The position numbers were made by a program, and so were the translations under genes. From Streptomyces sp. NRRL F-5126 (GTDB taxonomy: Bacteria > Actinomycetota > Actinomycetes > Streptomycetales > Streptomycetaceae): a DNA stretch of 64,000 bases. Shown here in pieces: positions 17,968 through 26,934 of this stretch. The notes under the pieces are model-generated. The model saw only the letters and a program-made list of their open reading frames with translations. It did not search any database and was not told where the DNA came from. Where the stretch lies: the NCBI RefSeq assembly GCF_000721265.1, contig NZ_JOFZ01000005.1:248001-312000 (forward strand). The letters are read 5' to 3'. The stretch's first letter is position 1. The number at the start of each line of letters is the position of its first letter.

Positions 17968-18693
17968 ATGGCGAACCCTGACAACCCCTCCGCCCGGCAC
18001 GGCCCACGCACGCCCTTCCCCGGCGGGCCGCTCGCCGGCTTCACCGTGGGGGTCGTCGCGGCGCGCGGCCACGATGAGCTCGTGGCCGCGCTGGCCGCGC
18101 GTGGCGCCCGCGTCCTGGACGCGCCGGTGCGGAGCCTGGCGGAGCGGACGGCCAGGCGCGAGGTGCATGCCGTGACGTTCATCGGCGCGCCCGCCCTCGT
18201 GACCTTCCTCGCCGCCGCCGACGCGTGCGGGAGGCGCGCGGCCGTGGTCGACGCGATGCGGGCGGACGTGGTGCCCGTGGCGTCGGGTCCCGCGCCCGGG
18301 CGCAGGCTGCGCGTCCTGGGGGTGCCCGCGGTGTGGCCGGGGCGCGCCGGACTCGCCGCGCTGGTGCGCACCGTCACCGTGACGCTGCCCACCAGGGCGC
18401 GGCGCGACATGGAGGTCGCCGGACGGCACGTCGTCCTCCAGGGCGACGCCCTGCTCGTGTCGGGCGAGAGCCTGCGCCTGACGCCGCGGCAGGCCGCGGT
18501 CGTGGGGGCGCTGGCCGAGCACCCCGGCCGGGTGGTGAGCCGGGAGATGCTGCTGCGTCGCGCGTGGCCGGAGACCGGCGCGGACGGGCACGCCGTGGAG
18601 GCCGCGATCGGGCGGCTCAGATCGGCGCTCGGGCAGCACCGCGACCTGATCAGGACGGTCCCCAAACGCGGCTACCGTCTGGCGACCGGCTGA
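17968..18693 (+). CDS. nnaR: NnaR-like regulator: shortened HemD-like domain plus winged helix
   Basis: 241 aa. The C-terminal 95 residues are an OmpR/PhoB-type winged helix (VVSREMLLRRAWPE, VEAAIGRLRSALG, VPKRGYRL). The N-terminal part resembles uroporphyrinogen-III synthase, but only its first strand-helix (GFTVGVVAARGHDELVAALAARG, split here) and its last third (VHAVTFIGAPALVTFL to LAALVRTV) remain, joined in frame; roughly 120 residues of the usual fold are missing. In S. coelicolor NnaR, a HemD-like/winged-helix protein, cooperates with GlnR at nitrate and nitrite assimilation genes, and the location here agrees. Its last 22 bases overlap the convergent di-iron enzyme gene. Whether the deleted protein still works is open. 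Confidence 0.75.
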   Translation: MANPDNPSARHGPRTPFPGGPLAGFTVGVVAARGHDELVAALAARGARVLDAPVRSLAERTARREVHAVTFIGAPALVTFLAAADACGRRAAVVDAMRADVVPVASGPAPGRRLRVLGVPAVWPGRAGLAALVRTVTVTLPTRARRDMEVAGRHVVLQGDALLVSGESLRLTPRQAAVVGALAEHPGRVVSREMLLRRAWPETGADGHAVEAAIGRLRSALGQHRDLIRTVPKRGYRLATG

Positions 18694-19736
18694 GCACGAC
18701 CCACGCCTGGCGGCGGCGCGTTCCGGCGCCTCGCCCACAGCGGCTCGCGCAGCGCGCTGCGGCCCTCGCGCCACGCGGCCAGCACGGCGGCCGAGAAGCG
18801 GTCTTCGAGCAGGACCGTCGCCCCGATGCCGAACAGGACGTCCTTCTCCAGCTCGGGCTCGTCGGCCAGCAACCCGCCGACGACCTCGTGCCGCATCAAC
18901 TGCTCGTGCACGGCGTCCGCTTCGACGTGCTCGTCGTGGAAGCGGACCGCGGCGGGCCCCGCGCCCGTGCGGCGCATGGCGTCGGCGAGCCGGCGCGAGC
19001 CGGGTGACGAGGTCACCTCGACCGTCGCGAACTGTCCGACGAGAGCCCCGCGCAGGGCGCGGTGCAGGCCCAGCAGGGACATGAGGTTGACCACGGCCAG
19101 CATCTCGGCGCAACAGGCGCCGAGGTAGTGGTTGTACGACGCGTCGAGGCCGAGGTCGCCCATCAGGTCGGCGAAGAGCCGCTGGTGCAGCCGGTCCGCG
19201 TGGCCCGCACCGTACTCGTCGTACTCGACCGCGACCATCCCCGCCTTGGCGCGTCCGCGCAGGCGCGGGATGACCCAGGCGTGCGGGTCGGCCTCCTTGA
19301 GGTGGTAGAGCGAGCGCAGCGCCGCGTGCTCGCGCAACTGGCCGAGGGTGCCCTCGCGTGCGAGATGGTGGCTGAGGCCGGTGCCGTCGTCACGCGCGGG
19401 CTCGACGAGCAGGTCCGACAGCGCCTCGTCGACGCGCGACGCGGGAAAGCCCTGCGCCACGTCGCCCCTCAGGGCGTCGAGGAACGTGGCCTCCAGGGCG
19501 GCGCGCAGCCGCAGCAGGCCGGGGTCCCACTCGTGCTCGTCGCCCACGCCGTCGAACCCCTGGTAGTGCAGTTCGTACAGGATGTAGAGGGCGAGCTGGA
19601 GGTCGTCGCCGCAGGGGTCGGCGGACGCTGCCCGCGGGAGTACGTCCCGCTCCATGTCCTGCGCGTCGCGCAGGGCGCCGACCAGGGCCCCCGACAGCGG
19701 TCCGCGCGGCTTCGGCAGTCCCGCCCTGGCGGTCAT
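18672..19736 (-). CDS. Haem-oxygenase-like di-iron enzyme (iron-containing redox enzyme family)
   Basis: 354 aa, all-helical. The metal-ligand pattern of this family is visible: a Glu/His pair in YELHYQGFDG near residue 55, EYDEYG with a following HADRLH near 190, and DEHVEADAVHE near 280. Enzymes of this fold use two irons and oxygen for oxidative cleavage, desaturation or N-oxygenation; no substrate is known for this branch. The ATG at 19736 overlaps the CDGSH gene stop by four bases (ATGA), so the pair is translationally coupled; that partner could supply electrons or maintain the cluster. The 3' end overlaps the nnaR-like gene. Confidence 0.8.
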   Translation of the reverse strand: MTARAGLPKPRGPLSGALVGALRDAQDMERDVLPRAASADPCGDDLQLALYILYELHYQGFDGVGDEHEWDPGLLRLRAALEATFLDALRGDVAQGFPASRVDEALSDLLVEPARDDGTGLSHHLAREGTLGQLREHAALRSLYHLKEADPHAWVIPRLRGRAKAGMVAVEYDEYGAGHADRLHQRLFADLMGDLGLDASYNHYLGACCAEMLAVVNLMSLLGLHRALRGALVGQFATVEVTSSPGSRRLADAMRRTGAGPAAVRFHDEHVEADAVHEQLMRHEVVGGLLADEPELEKDVLFGIGATVLLEDRFSAAVLAAWREGRSALREPLWARRRNAPPPGVGRAQPVARR

Positions 19737-19972
19737 GCTCCACTGCCGCCTTCCTTGCCCGCGTCGGGGCCGGCCGGCCGCGAGCGGCGCCGGTGGCTCG
19801 TGTCGCACCACGGGTAGCGCCGGGAACGCCTGCACGTGCACACCGCGACCGCGGGCCGCTCGGAGCGCTCGACACTGCCGTCGTCCAGCGCCACCTCGAC
19901 GGGCCCCTCCACCACGAGGGGGCCGCCGGGGTCGATCGTGACGCGACGTGCGCGTTCGGCCGGTGGGTGCAT
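19733..19972 (-). CDS. CDGSH iron-sulfur domain protein
   Basis: 79 aa. The motif CTCRRSRRYPWCDTSH gives the three-Cys/one-His ligand set of the mitoNEET/CDGSH [2Fe-2S] fold (C-x-C, then C, then H). Preceding residues (PLVVEGPVEV, ERPAVAVC) match the beta-cap part of the fold. ATG 19972 has CGGAGGAGAG upstream with good spacing. It is the first gene of a two-gene operon with the di-iron enzyme, a pairing I regard as functional. Confidence 0.9.
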   Translation of the reverse strand: MHPPAERARRVTIDPGGPLVVEGPVEVALDDGSVERSERPAVAVCTCRRSRRYPWCDTSHRRRSRPAGPDAGKEGGSGA

Positions 19973-20272
19973 GGCGTATCTCTCCTCCGTGAGGGGCGGC
20001 CCGAACCAGTCGACCAGGCGGCCTGGCGGGGGCAGGCGCGGTACGGGTGCCCCTCGCGGACCGCGTCACACCGCCGAGTCCGCCGGGGCCCCGGCGGTGC
20101 CCGTCCGGCACGTCCGAGAAGTCCCGCCGGGACGGTGTTTGCGCCGGGGAGCCGGGGGCAGGCGGTCGTCGTGCTTCGGAGAGCAGGCACGTTCAGGGTG
20201 CGGACCCTGGCGTGCAGCCCGGACCGCGCCCTCCAGGACAGCGACAGGGTCCGAGGAGCAGTGAGCGTAGCG
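19973..20272. other. Intergenic region between CDGSH operon and sigma factor
   Basis: 300 bases between divergent transcripts. It carries the CDGSH ribosome site and presumably two promoters. A GTTT at about 20137 followed by GGGGGCA is only a poor SigB-type candidate. No coding potential recognised. Confidence 0.4.
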
Positions 20273-21096
20273 ATGGCAACAGATGTGAAGGCCGGGACGG
20301 CGACCCGACGCAACAGGCACCCGCACGACGACGCGCCCGACACGCAGGACGCGTTCCTCCGCATCGCCGCACTGGGCGAGTGCGCGGAGAAGGCCAGGCT
20401 GACGGACGAGGTGACGCGGCAGTGGCTGCCGCTCGCCCACCGCCTGGCGGCCAAGTACCGGGGAAGGGGCGAATCCCTCGAGGACCTCAAGCAGGTGGCG
20501 GCCCTCGGCCTGGTGAAGGCGGTGACTCGCTACGACACGGAGCGCGGCACAGCGTTCGCGAGCTACGCCGTCCCCACCATCGACGGCGAGCTCAAACGGC
20601 ACTTCCGCGACTGCATGTGGACCGTGCACGTGCCGCGCCGCGTGCAGGAACTGCGCCGCCGGGTCCGCCTGGCGCGCCAGGAACTCGCGGCGGCGGGCGT
20701 CGGGAACCCTCCACGTCCGACACAGCGGCCGCGGCCGGCCTCACCGAGACGGAGGTGCGGCAGGGCAACGAGGCGCTGAACAGCTTCGCCGCGCTCTCGC
20801 TCGACGCCGAACTCACCGCGGGGGAGGCCGGGCGCTCCCTCGGCGACACGCTGGGCAGCCCCGACCCCGGCATGGACAGGGTCGTCGACCGCGAGACCGT
20901 CAGGCCGCGGCTTCGCCGGCTGCCCGAACGCGAGAAGCGCATCCTCTACCTGCGGTTCTTCCGCGGGATGAGCCAGTCCGACATCGCGGGCGAGTTCGGC
21001 ATCTCGCAGATGCACGTCTCCCGGCTGATCAGCCGCTCCTGCGAGCGCATCCGCCGCGAGGTCTCGCGCGAACGCGTCCCGCGGCCGGTGGGCTGA
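20273..21096 (+). pseudogene. SigB/SigF-family sigma factor split by a frameshift
   Basis: The protein is readable only by changing frame once. The first part (ATG 20273, or GTG 20261) gives sigma region 2, for example DLKQVAALGLVKAVTRYD and FASYAVPTIDGELKRHFRD, then the start of region 3 (VPRRVQELRRRVRLARQ). Near 20699-20702 the frame must move by one base; it then resumes at REPSTSDTAAAAGLTE, region 4 (LRRLPEREKRILYLRFF) and the helix-turn-helix MSQSDIAGEFGISQMHVSRL, to the stop at 21096. The first frame runs on to an unrelated stop at 20779. Either the gene is inactivated, or a base is missing in the assembly. Intact relatives are stress or sporulation sigma factors controlled by anti-sigma factors. 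Confidence 0.8.
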
Positions 21097-21099
21097 CCG

Positions 21100-21495
21100 T
21101 CAGCCCCGCCCGCACGCCGGGTCGCGCTCCTTGTACCGGGTCGCGGCACGGTCGTTGAGCGCGCTGCCCCATGCGCGGGCGCCACACCGTGCGCGAGACC
21201 CGCCGAGCAGCCCGCCGACCGACCCCACCGGGCCGAACCGGCCGCCGCCCGGGCTCCCGCCCGAGGTGGTGGAGGGCTTGGAGCGACGTGTGCAGGGCCC
21301 CATGAACATGGTGTCCGTCGCGGACGCGAACTCGTCCGCGCCGATCGCCGTCGCCTCGGCCGCCTCCTCGAAGAGCGTGCGGACCGTGTCACGGTCGCGC
21401 ACGTCGCACACGGCGGTACGCACGGGGGACGCGCCCCCGCCGAGCCGCGGCATCAGACCCTCGCGGTGCGGTTTCGCCGTGGCGGGCGCGGTCAT
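21100..21495 (-). pseudogene. Eroded short-chain dehydrogenase gene
   Basis: The open frame from ATG 21495 is coupled (ATGA) to the stop of the glycosyltransferase. Its 131 residues include pieces of an SDR in the right order: VRTAVCDVRDRDTVRTLFEEA (read in two parts), DEFASATDTMFMGP, and GGGRFGPVGSVGGLLG, but the glycine-rich cofactor motif, the NNAG segment and the YxxxK active site are absent. Residues between and after these blocks look out of frame. I read it as a gene with several internal deletions and frameshifts rather than a working protein. Confidence 0.65.
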
Positions 21496-22736
21496 CGCGG
21501 GGACCCCACCGGCGAGGGGGCGCGCGACAGCCGGTTGTAGACGCGCGAGACGCCGTCCGTCACCCGGTCCCAGGTGTACCGGTCGAGCACCCGCTCACGG
21601 CCCGAGGCGCCGAGGCGCTCCAGCCGCCGCGGGTCGTCGAGCAGCTTCCTGATCGTGTCCGCGAGGTCGTGGCCGGCGGACGTGGGCACCAGGGCGCCCG
21701 TCACACCGGAGACCACCGTGTCCAGGTGCCCGCCCACGGCAGTCACCAGTACCGGCTTCCCGCACGCCATCGCCTCGATCGCCACGATGCCGAACGGCTC
21801 GTACTGCGGCAGCGAGAGGACGAGGTCCGCCCCCGACATCAGATGCGGCATCTCCTCGCGGGAGATCGCCCCCAGCAGCTTGACCCGCTCGGACACGCCG
21901 CACTCCTCGGCCGTCTTGCGCAGCCGCTCCGCCTCGGGGTCGGCGAACAGGAGCGAGGCCTCGGGGCCGCCCGCGATCAGCAACTCCGCGTCGGGCACGT
22001 CCGCCAGCGCGTGGATCGCCCGGTCGAACCCCTTGCGCCGCACCAGCCGTCCGACGGCCAGCAGCCGCTGAGGCGCGCCCTGCGGACGCCGTGTGCCGGG
22101 CATGGGCGTGAAGCGGTCCGTGTCGACGCCGCACGGAACCACCGATATGCGCCGCCGCGGCACGCCCATCTCGCGCAGCTCCGCGACCTCGTCCGTGCAG
22201 GTGGCGACCACATGCGCGGCCTCCCGGCCGATGGCCCGCTCGACGGCGAGCCGTTCGTGCGGGCCGATCTCCTCGTCGCCCTGGTGGCGCCTCGCGACGG
22301 TGCCGAGAGCGTGATAGCTCTGCACGACGGGCACACCGTGCTGCCGGGCGCCCGCCAGCGCCGCCATGCCGGACATCCAGAAATGCGCATGCGCGGCATC
22401 GGGGGTCTCCAGCGACCAGCTACGGGTCAGGAACTCGCCGAACGCGGGCATATGGCCGAGCAGTTCGTCTCTCGGGACGTACGTGGCCGGCCCGGCGGGG
22501 ACGTGCACCACGAGGTAGCCGTCCGCCGTGCGGACGTGCGGGGGCAGGCCGGGATCGGCGCGCCGGGTGTAGACGGTGACGCGGTGGCCGCGCCGGGCGA
22601 GGCGCCCCGCCAGCCCCGCCACGTACACGTTCTGGCCCCCCGCGCCGGGGTCGCCGAGCGCCGCGAGCGGGCTCGCGTGCACGGAGACCATAGCGATGTG
22701 CCTGGGCGGGCTCGGTGTGCGCTTGTGCCTGTTCAT
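21492..22736 (-). CDS. GT4-family glycosyltransferase (sucrose-phosphate-synthase/MshA-like fold)
   Basis: 414 aa, two Rossmann-like halves. The N-terminal half has the GDPGAGGQNVYVAGLAGRLA loop typical of GT4 enzymes with nucleotide-sugar donors; the C-terminal half has RLLAVGRLVRRKGFD and the donor-site ExFGIVAIEAMACGKPV (E at YEPFGIV). No membrane segment is seen. I choose ATG 22736, which has GGAGG seven bases upstream. Acceptor and donor are unknown. It lies 214 bases downstream of the MMPL gene on the same strand and is coupled to the eroded SDR gene. Confidence 0.85.
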   Translation of the reverse strand: MNRHKRTPSPPRHIAMVSVHASPLAALGDPGAGGQNVYVAGLAGRLARRGHRVTVYTRRADPGLPPHVRTADGYLVVHVPAGPATYVPRDELLGHMPAFGEFLTRSWSLETPDAAHAHFWMSGMAALAGARQHGVPVVQSYHALGTVARRHQGDEEIGPHERLAVERAIGREAAHVVATCTDEVAELREMGVPRRRISVVPCGVDTDRFTPMPGTRRPQGAPQRLLAVGRLVRRKGFDRAIHALADVPDAELLIAGGPEASLLFADPEAERLRKTAEECGVSERVKLLGAISREEMPHLMSGADLVLSLPQYEPFGIVAIEAMACGKPVLVTAVGGHLDTVVSGVTGALVPTSAGHDLADTIRKLLDDPRRLERLGASGRERVLDRYTWDRVTDGVSRVYNRLSRAPSPVGSPR

Positions 22737-22950
22737 CGGGCCACCTCCGGTCGTCTGAGCGCCGCCCCCGCCTGTCCACGAGCGCACGAACCGGGAGTAC
22801 CCGGTTGGCAAGGCACCGCACCGGGAAAGCAGGGAGCATCACCGTGACGGACGCGGCATCTCAACCACCGGCCGAACCCGGCTCGCCCCTGGCGCCGGTG
22901 CGCCGTACCCTTCTCGCCCCGTCACCGGCCCCGCCGGGTGCGACCGTGCC

Positions 22951-25392
22951 TCACCCCGCGCCTCCCGGGCCGCGCCTGTCGAGCGCCGCGGGCACCTGAG
23001 AGCCGTTGTCGGATGCCGTCGCGGGCCCCGGCACGGCAACCCCGGCGTGGGCGGCGGCGCGGCGACCCAGCGGCCACCACCAGTTCGCGGGCCCGGCCAG
23101 CGCCATCACCGCGGGGACGAGCACGGGCCTGATCAGGAGCGCGTCGATGACGAGGGACAGCGCGACGGTGACGCCGATGAGCTTGATCACGGTGATGCCC
23201 GCGAACACGAGGGCGAGCAGCACCACCACGACGACGGCCGCCGAGGCGACGAACAGCGGCGCCGCCGACTGCAGGCCGACCGCGGTCGCCCGCACCGTGT
23301 CGCGGCCGCCGAGCCGCGCCTCGCCGATGCAGGAGAGCAGCAGCACCTCGTAGTCCATCGACAGCCCGAAGGCGAGGCACATCGCCACCACCGGCGTGAG
23401 CAGGTCGGTGGTGCCGGTGACGGTGAAGTGCCCCACCAGGGCGCGCAGATGGCCGTCCTGGAAGATCCACACCATCCCGCCGAGCGTGGCGGTCAGGCTG
23501 AGTGTGTTCATCACGAGGGCCTTCGCCGGCAGGAAGACGCTGCGGGTGAACAGTGCGAGGAGCAGGAGTGTGATCAGGACGACGAACGTCGCGGCGTACG
23601 GCATCCGTTCGACGAGCACCTTCTTGAGGTCGGCGAGTTCGGCCGCGGGACCGGCCGGCCGGGCCGCGACGGGCGCCGCGGTGCCGCGGACCGCGTGCAC
23701 GAGACGGATGGACGCCACACCGTACGGCGCGTTCGGCCCGCTCACGGCCACCCACGTGCCCGTGGTCGAGGTGTGGCGGCCCAGCAGGTCGGCGCAGGTG
23801 GCCCGCTGGACGACCGGAGCCCGCGAGGGAGCCGGGCAGGCCAGGACCCGGCGGCCCTCGGCGTAGAGCCCGGTCGTGGTGCGCACACCGTGCGCGCCGG
23901 GCAGCGCGGACAGCCGGCGCGCGTACACGTCCAACTCGCGCCGTCCCGCCGGGGTCTCACCGCGCCAGTGCGGCAGCACCACGTCGATCTCGGAGCCCGC
24001 GACGGCGGGGAAGCCGGCCCGCAGCGACCGCGCGGCCTGCACGACGGGCGCGGACCTCGGCAGCACGCGCTCGTCGCTGAGCCCGAAGTGGACGCCGTGG
24101 AACGGCAGCGCCAGCGTCCCGAGGAACACCACGGCGGCCGCTGTGACCAGCACGGGCCGCCGCATCACCGCACACGCGAGCCGGAACCACCTGCCCTCCT
24201 CCGGGGCGCCCCTGTGCCGCCGGCGGGCGAACCAGTCACGGCCCGCTCGTTCCGCTCCCAGCAGGGACAGTGCGGCGGGCACGGCGAACAGGGCGCCTGC
24301 CGCGGCCAGGGCGACGACCGCGAGCCCCGCCCACGCCAGGGACCGCAGGAAGTACAGCGGGAAGATCAGCAGACCGGTGAGCGCCGCCCCGACGACCGCC
24401 GCTGACACCGCCACGGTGCGGCCGCCGTAGCGCATCATCCGGGCCAGTGCCTCGTCGTGCGGTGTGCCGGCGGCGCGCTCCTGCCGGTAGCGCACGACGA
24501 GGAAGAGGCTGTAGTCGACCGCCATCGCAAGACCCACCGCGGTGGTGAGGTTCAGCGCGAACACCGACACCGGTGTCACCGTCGTGAGCGCCGTCAGCAC
24601 GGCCGTCGCCCCCGCGACGGCCAGCCCGCCGACCGCCAGCGGCAGCAGCGCCGCCCACAGGCTGCCGAACGCCCACAGCAGCAGGAGGAGCACGGCGGGC
24701 GCGGCCACGGTCTCCGCGGTCCGCAGGTCCTGTTGGCTCTGCTCCTGCAGATCCTCCAGCGCCGCGGCCTGCCCCGTCACCCGTACCGTCAACGGCCCTT
24801 GGGAGCCCGTTGCTTCGGGAATCAGCCGGGCCAGCGTCCCGCGTGCCTCAGTGGCGCCGCCCCGCAGCCGCACCAGGACCAGCGCGGTGTGGCCGTCGGC
24901 GGAGCGAAGCTCCTGCCGCAGCAGGCTCGCCGGCCCGCCGCCTCCGGCCCGCCCGGACGGGGAGCGCGGCAACTCGCCGGTCCAGTACGAGTCCACGTCG
25001 CGCACACCGCCGTCGGCCCGCAGCCGGGAGACCAGCCGCAGACCGGCCCGCCGCTCCGCCGTGCCGTCGACCGAGGCGCTGGTCCGCGCCAGCAGGACGA
25101 GGTCGGGTGCGCCGCCCCCGAAGGAAGCCATGTCGGCGTGTGCCCGGGCGGACGGTGCCGAACCGGGAACGAAACCGCCGTTGACGAGCCGGGTGCTGAC
25201 GGAGTGGCCGAGCACGGCGCACAGCGCGGCCAGGCAGGCGGCGAGCAGCAGCACGGCACCGCGCCGCCGCACCGCCAGCCGGCCGACGGCGGCGAGCGCC
25301 CGGTCGAGAGCCGGTAGTGGGGCACCGTCCCGTACCGTGCCCGCACTCCGTCGCCGCTGCCGCACGCGCCACCTCGCGCCCGTCCCGCCCAT
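22951..25392 (-). CDS. MMPL/RND-family membrane transporter
   Basis: 813 aa with about 12 membrane helices in two repeats. Each repeat has the MMPL proton-relay motif: AVDYSLFLVVRYRQE in the first and SMDYEVLLLSCIGEAR in the second. Large soluble loops lie after helices 1 and 7. MMPL proteins of actinobacteria export lipids, fatty-acid derivatives or polyketides. ATG 25392 has GGAGGT seven bases upstream. It diverges from the thioester-reductase-ACP-KS-P450 genes across 300 bases, so it is a likely exporter for that product. Confidence 0.9.
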   Translation of the reverse strand: MGGTGARWRVRQRRRSAGTVRDGAPLPALDRALAAVGRLAVRRRGAVLLLAACLAALCAVLGHSVSTRLVNGGFVPGSAPSARAHADMASFGGGAPDLVLLARTSASVDGTAERRAGLRLVSRLRADGGVRDVDSYWTGELPRSPSGRAGGGGPASLLRQELRSADGHTALVLVRLRGGATEARGTLARLIPEATGSQGPLTVRVTGQAAALEDLQEQSQQDLRTAETVAAPAVLLLLLWAFGSLWAALLPLAVGGLAVAGATAVLTALTTVTPVSVFALNLTTAVGLAMAVDYSLFLVVRYRQERAAGTPHDEALARMMRYGGRTVAVSAAVVGAALTGLLIFPLYFLRSLAWAGLAVVALAAAGALFAVPAALSLLGAERAGRDWFARRRHRGAPEEGRWFRLACAVMRRPVLVTAAAVVFLGTLALPFHGVHFGLSDERVLPRSAPVVQAARSLRAGFPAVAGSEIDVVLPHWRGETPAGRRELDVYARRLSALPGAHGVRTTTGLYAEGRRVLACPAPSRAPVVQRATCADLLGRHTSTTGTWVAVSGPNAPYGVASIRLVHAVRGTAAPVAARPAGPAAELADLKKVLVERMPYAATFVVLITLLLLALFTRSVFLPAKALVMNTLSLTATLGGMVWIFQDGHLRALVGHFTVTGTTDLLTPVVAMCLAFGLSMDYEVLLLSCIGEARLGGRDTVRATAVGLQSAAPLFVASAAVVVVVLLALVFAGITVIKLIGVTVALSLVIDALLIRPVLVPAVMALAGPANWWWPLGRRAAAHAGVAVPGPATASDNGSQVPAALDRRGPGGAG

Positions 25393-25693
25393 CCCGTGCA
25401 CCTCCGTCGCCGTGCCGCCGCCCACCCTGAGGGCCTGCCGGTCCCCTGACGGAACGACGAACGGCCGCCGCACGGCACGCGGCCTCGGACACGACCCGCC
25501 ATTTGCCGGAGGTGATGGGGTGATATGCGCGGCGAATGGAAAAACCAGAAAAGCGTTCTTCCGAAGGCCCGCGCGAAATACCCATGTCGGAACCGCCGGA
25601 CGACCCGGCGGCGAGTACAGTCCCAAATCCGTTCGCCGTGAGGCAGTGAATCCGTGGAAGCCCGTGAAGAGGACGAAGGAGGCGGAAAGCCCG
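25393..25693. promoter_or_regulatory. Divergent promoter region of the MMPL and biosynthetic operons
   Basis: About 300 bases, clearly less GC-rich than the flanking genes around 25500-25560 (GGTGATGGGGTGATATG, AATGGAAAAACCAG). GGTGATG/GGTGATA form a short direct repeat at about 25511-25525. Both promoters must lie here; I cannot place -35/-10 hexamers with confidence. Confidence 0.45.
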
Positions 25694-26929
25694 ATGTCAT
25701 CACCCGGAAAAGCGACGGTGGAAACGGAGAACGGCCGACGCGCCGACCGGACCGTCGCGTTGACCGGTGCGACCGGCTTCCTCGGCTCCCACCTCCTCAT
25801 CCGCCTCCTCGAACGCGGCTGCCACGTCGTGGCCCTCGGGCGCCGCGACGAACACGCGGTGGCCCGTTCCCTGGCCCTCGCACTCCGTTCCGCGGGCGCA
25901 GGCGAGAGCACACTCGCGAGAATTCCCGGGCAGGTGACGCCCGTGCGGATCGATTTGGGCCGCCCGCGCCTCGGGTTGCCGGAAATGCGTTACCGCCAAC
26001 TCGCCGACACCGTCTCGGCCGTCTGGCACTGCGCCGCCCTCACCACCCTGAACGGTGACCCCGACGCACTGCACCTGGCCAATGTCGAAGGCACGCGGCG
26101 CGTTCTCGAATGGACGGAAAGCGGTGCGCGCCGGCCGCACCTCCACCACATCAGCACCGCCTTCGTCGCCGGGCGGCGCAGCCACGGCGTGATCCCCGAG
26201 GAGCGTCTCCCGGCGCACGGCGGATTCGTCACTCCCTACGAGGAGTCGAAGCACCGCGCCGAGGAACTGGTCCACGCATGGGCGGCCGCCGCCGGGCGCG
26301 GCGCCACGGTGTACCGCCCCTCCGTGCTGCTGAGCGCGCGCAGGGCCCTGCCCAGGGCACCGCGCCACACCTATGCCGTGCTCGCCGCGAAAATGGCGCT
26401 GGTCCTGCGGCAGTTGGGGGTGGCGGCACCGGGCTCGGCCGGGCGGGGGACCGGTGCGCCGGTCCACGTACGACTGCTCGGGAACCCCGAGGCGACGGTC
26501 AACCTGCTGGCCGTGCAGGACGCGGTCACGTCGATGCTCTGCCTCGCCGACCGCGCCACGGGGCGGCCCGGCGTGGCCGTCCACCACGTCGTGCACCCGC
26601 ACGACACGCCGGTGTCCCTCGTCAACGCGGCGATCGAGCGCACCGTACCCGGTCTGCGGCTCTCGCTGGTCACCGAGCGGGACGACCCCACCGACCTGGA
26701 ACGCGGCCTCGACGCGTACGGCGTGGAGGTCACCGCCTACCTCGGCCTGCACAGGACCTACGCCCGTGCCGTGCCGGCAGACCTGGAGCGCCGCCGCGTG
26801 ACGGATTTCCCGCGCCCGATCGACAGCGCCTACCTGGACGCCGCGCTCGCACCCCCCACCCACCTGCCCCGTGTCCCGCACGCACCCCACGCACCGAACG
26901 GCCAGGCCGCCCCCACCCCGAGAGGTTAG
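25694..26929 (+). CDS. NAD(P)-dependent thioester-reductase-like SDR (extended SDR)
   Basis: 411 aa. The cofactor motif GATGFLG (residues 25-31), the Ser/Thr at 154-155 and Y182-x3-K186 form a complete extended-SDR site. Blocks such as VWHCAALTTLNGD and LANVEGTRRVLEW resemble the reductase domains of Lys2/CAR-type enzymes and fatty acyl reductases, which release a carrier-bound acyl chain as aldehyde or alcohol. An epimerase or NAD-dependent sugar enzyme is the alternative. AAGGAGG lies 11 bases before ATG 25694. The ACP gene follows after 5 bases, which favours an acyl-ACP substrate. The Pro-rich last 30 residues are probably disordered. Confidence 0.7.
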   Translation: MSSPGKATVETENGRRADRTVALTGATGFLGSHLLIRLLERGCHVVALGRRDEHAVARSLALALRSAGAGESTLARIPGQVTPVRIDLGRPRLGLPEMRYRQLADTVSAVWHCAALTTLNGDPDALHLANVEGTRRVLEWTESGARRPHLHHISTAFVAGRRSHGVIPEERLPAHGGFVTPYEESKHRAEELVHAWAAAAGRGATVYRPSVLLSARRALPRAPRHTYAVLAAKMALVLRQLGVAAPGSAGRGTGAPVHVRLLGNPEATVNLLAVQDAVTSMLCLADRATGRPGVAVHHVVHPHDTPVSLVNAAIERTVPGLRLSLVTERDDPTDLERGLDAYGVEVTAYLGLHRTYARAVPADLERRRVTDFPRPIDSAYLDAALAPPTHLPRVPHAPHAPNGQAAPTPRG

Positions 26930-26934
26930 GAAGC

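Noticed and set aside
22844..22999. Plus-strand frame from GTG near 22844 (begins MTDAASQPPAEPG) after a GGGAG-like site
   Set aside because: It overlaps the MMPL 3' end, is Pro/Ala-rich without any recognisable domain, and ends after about 50 codons.
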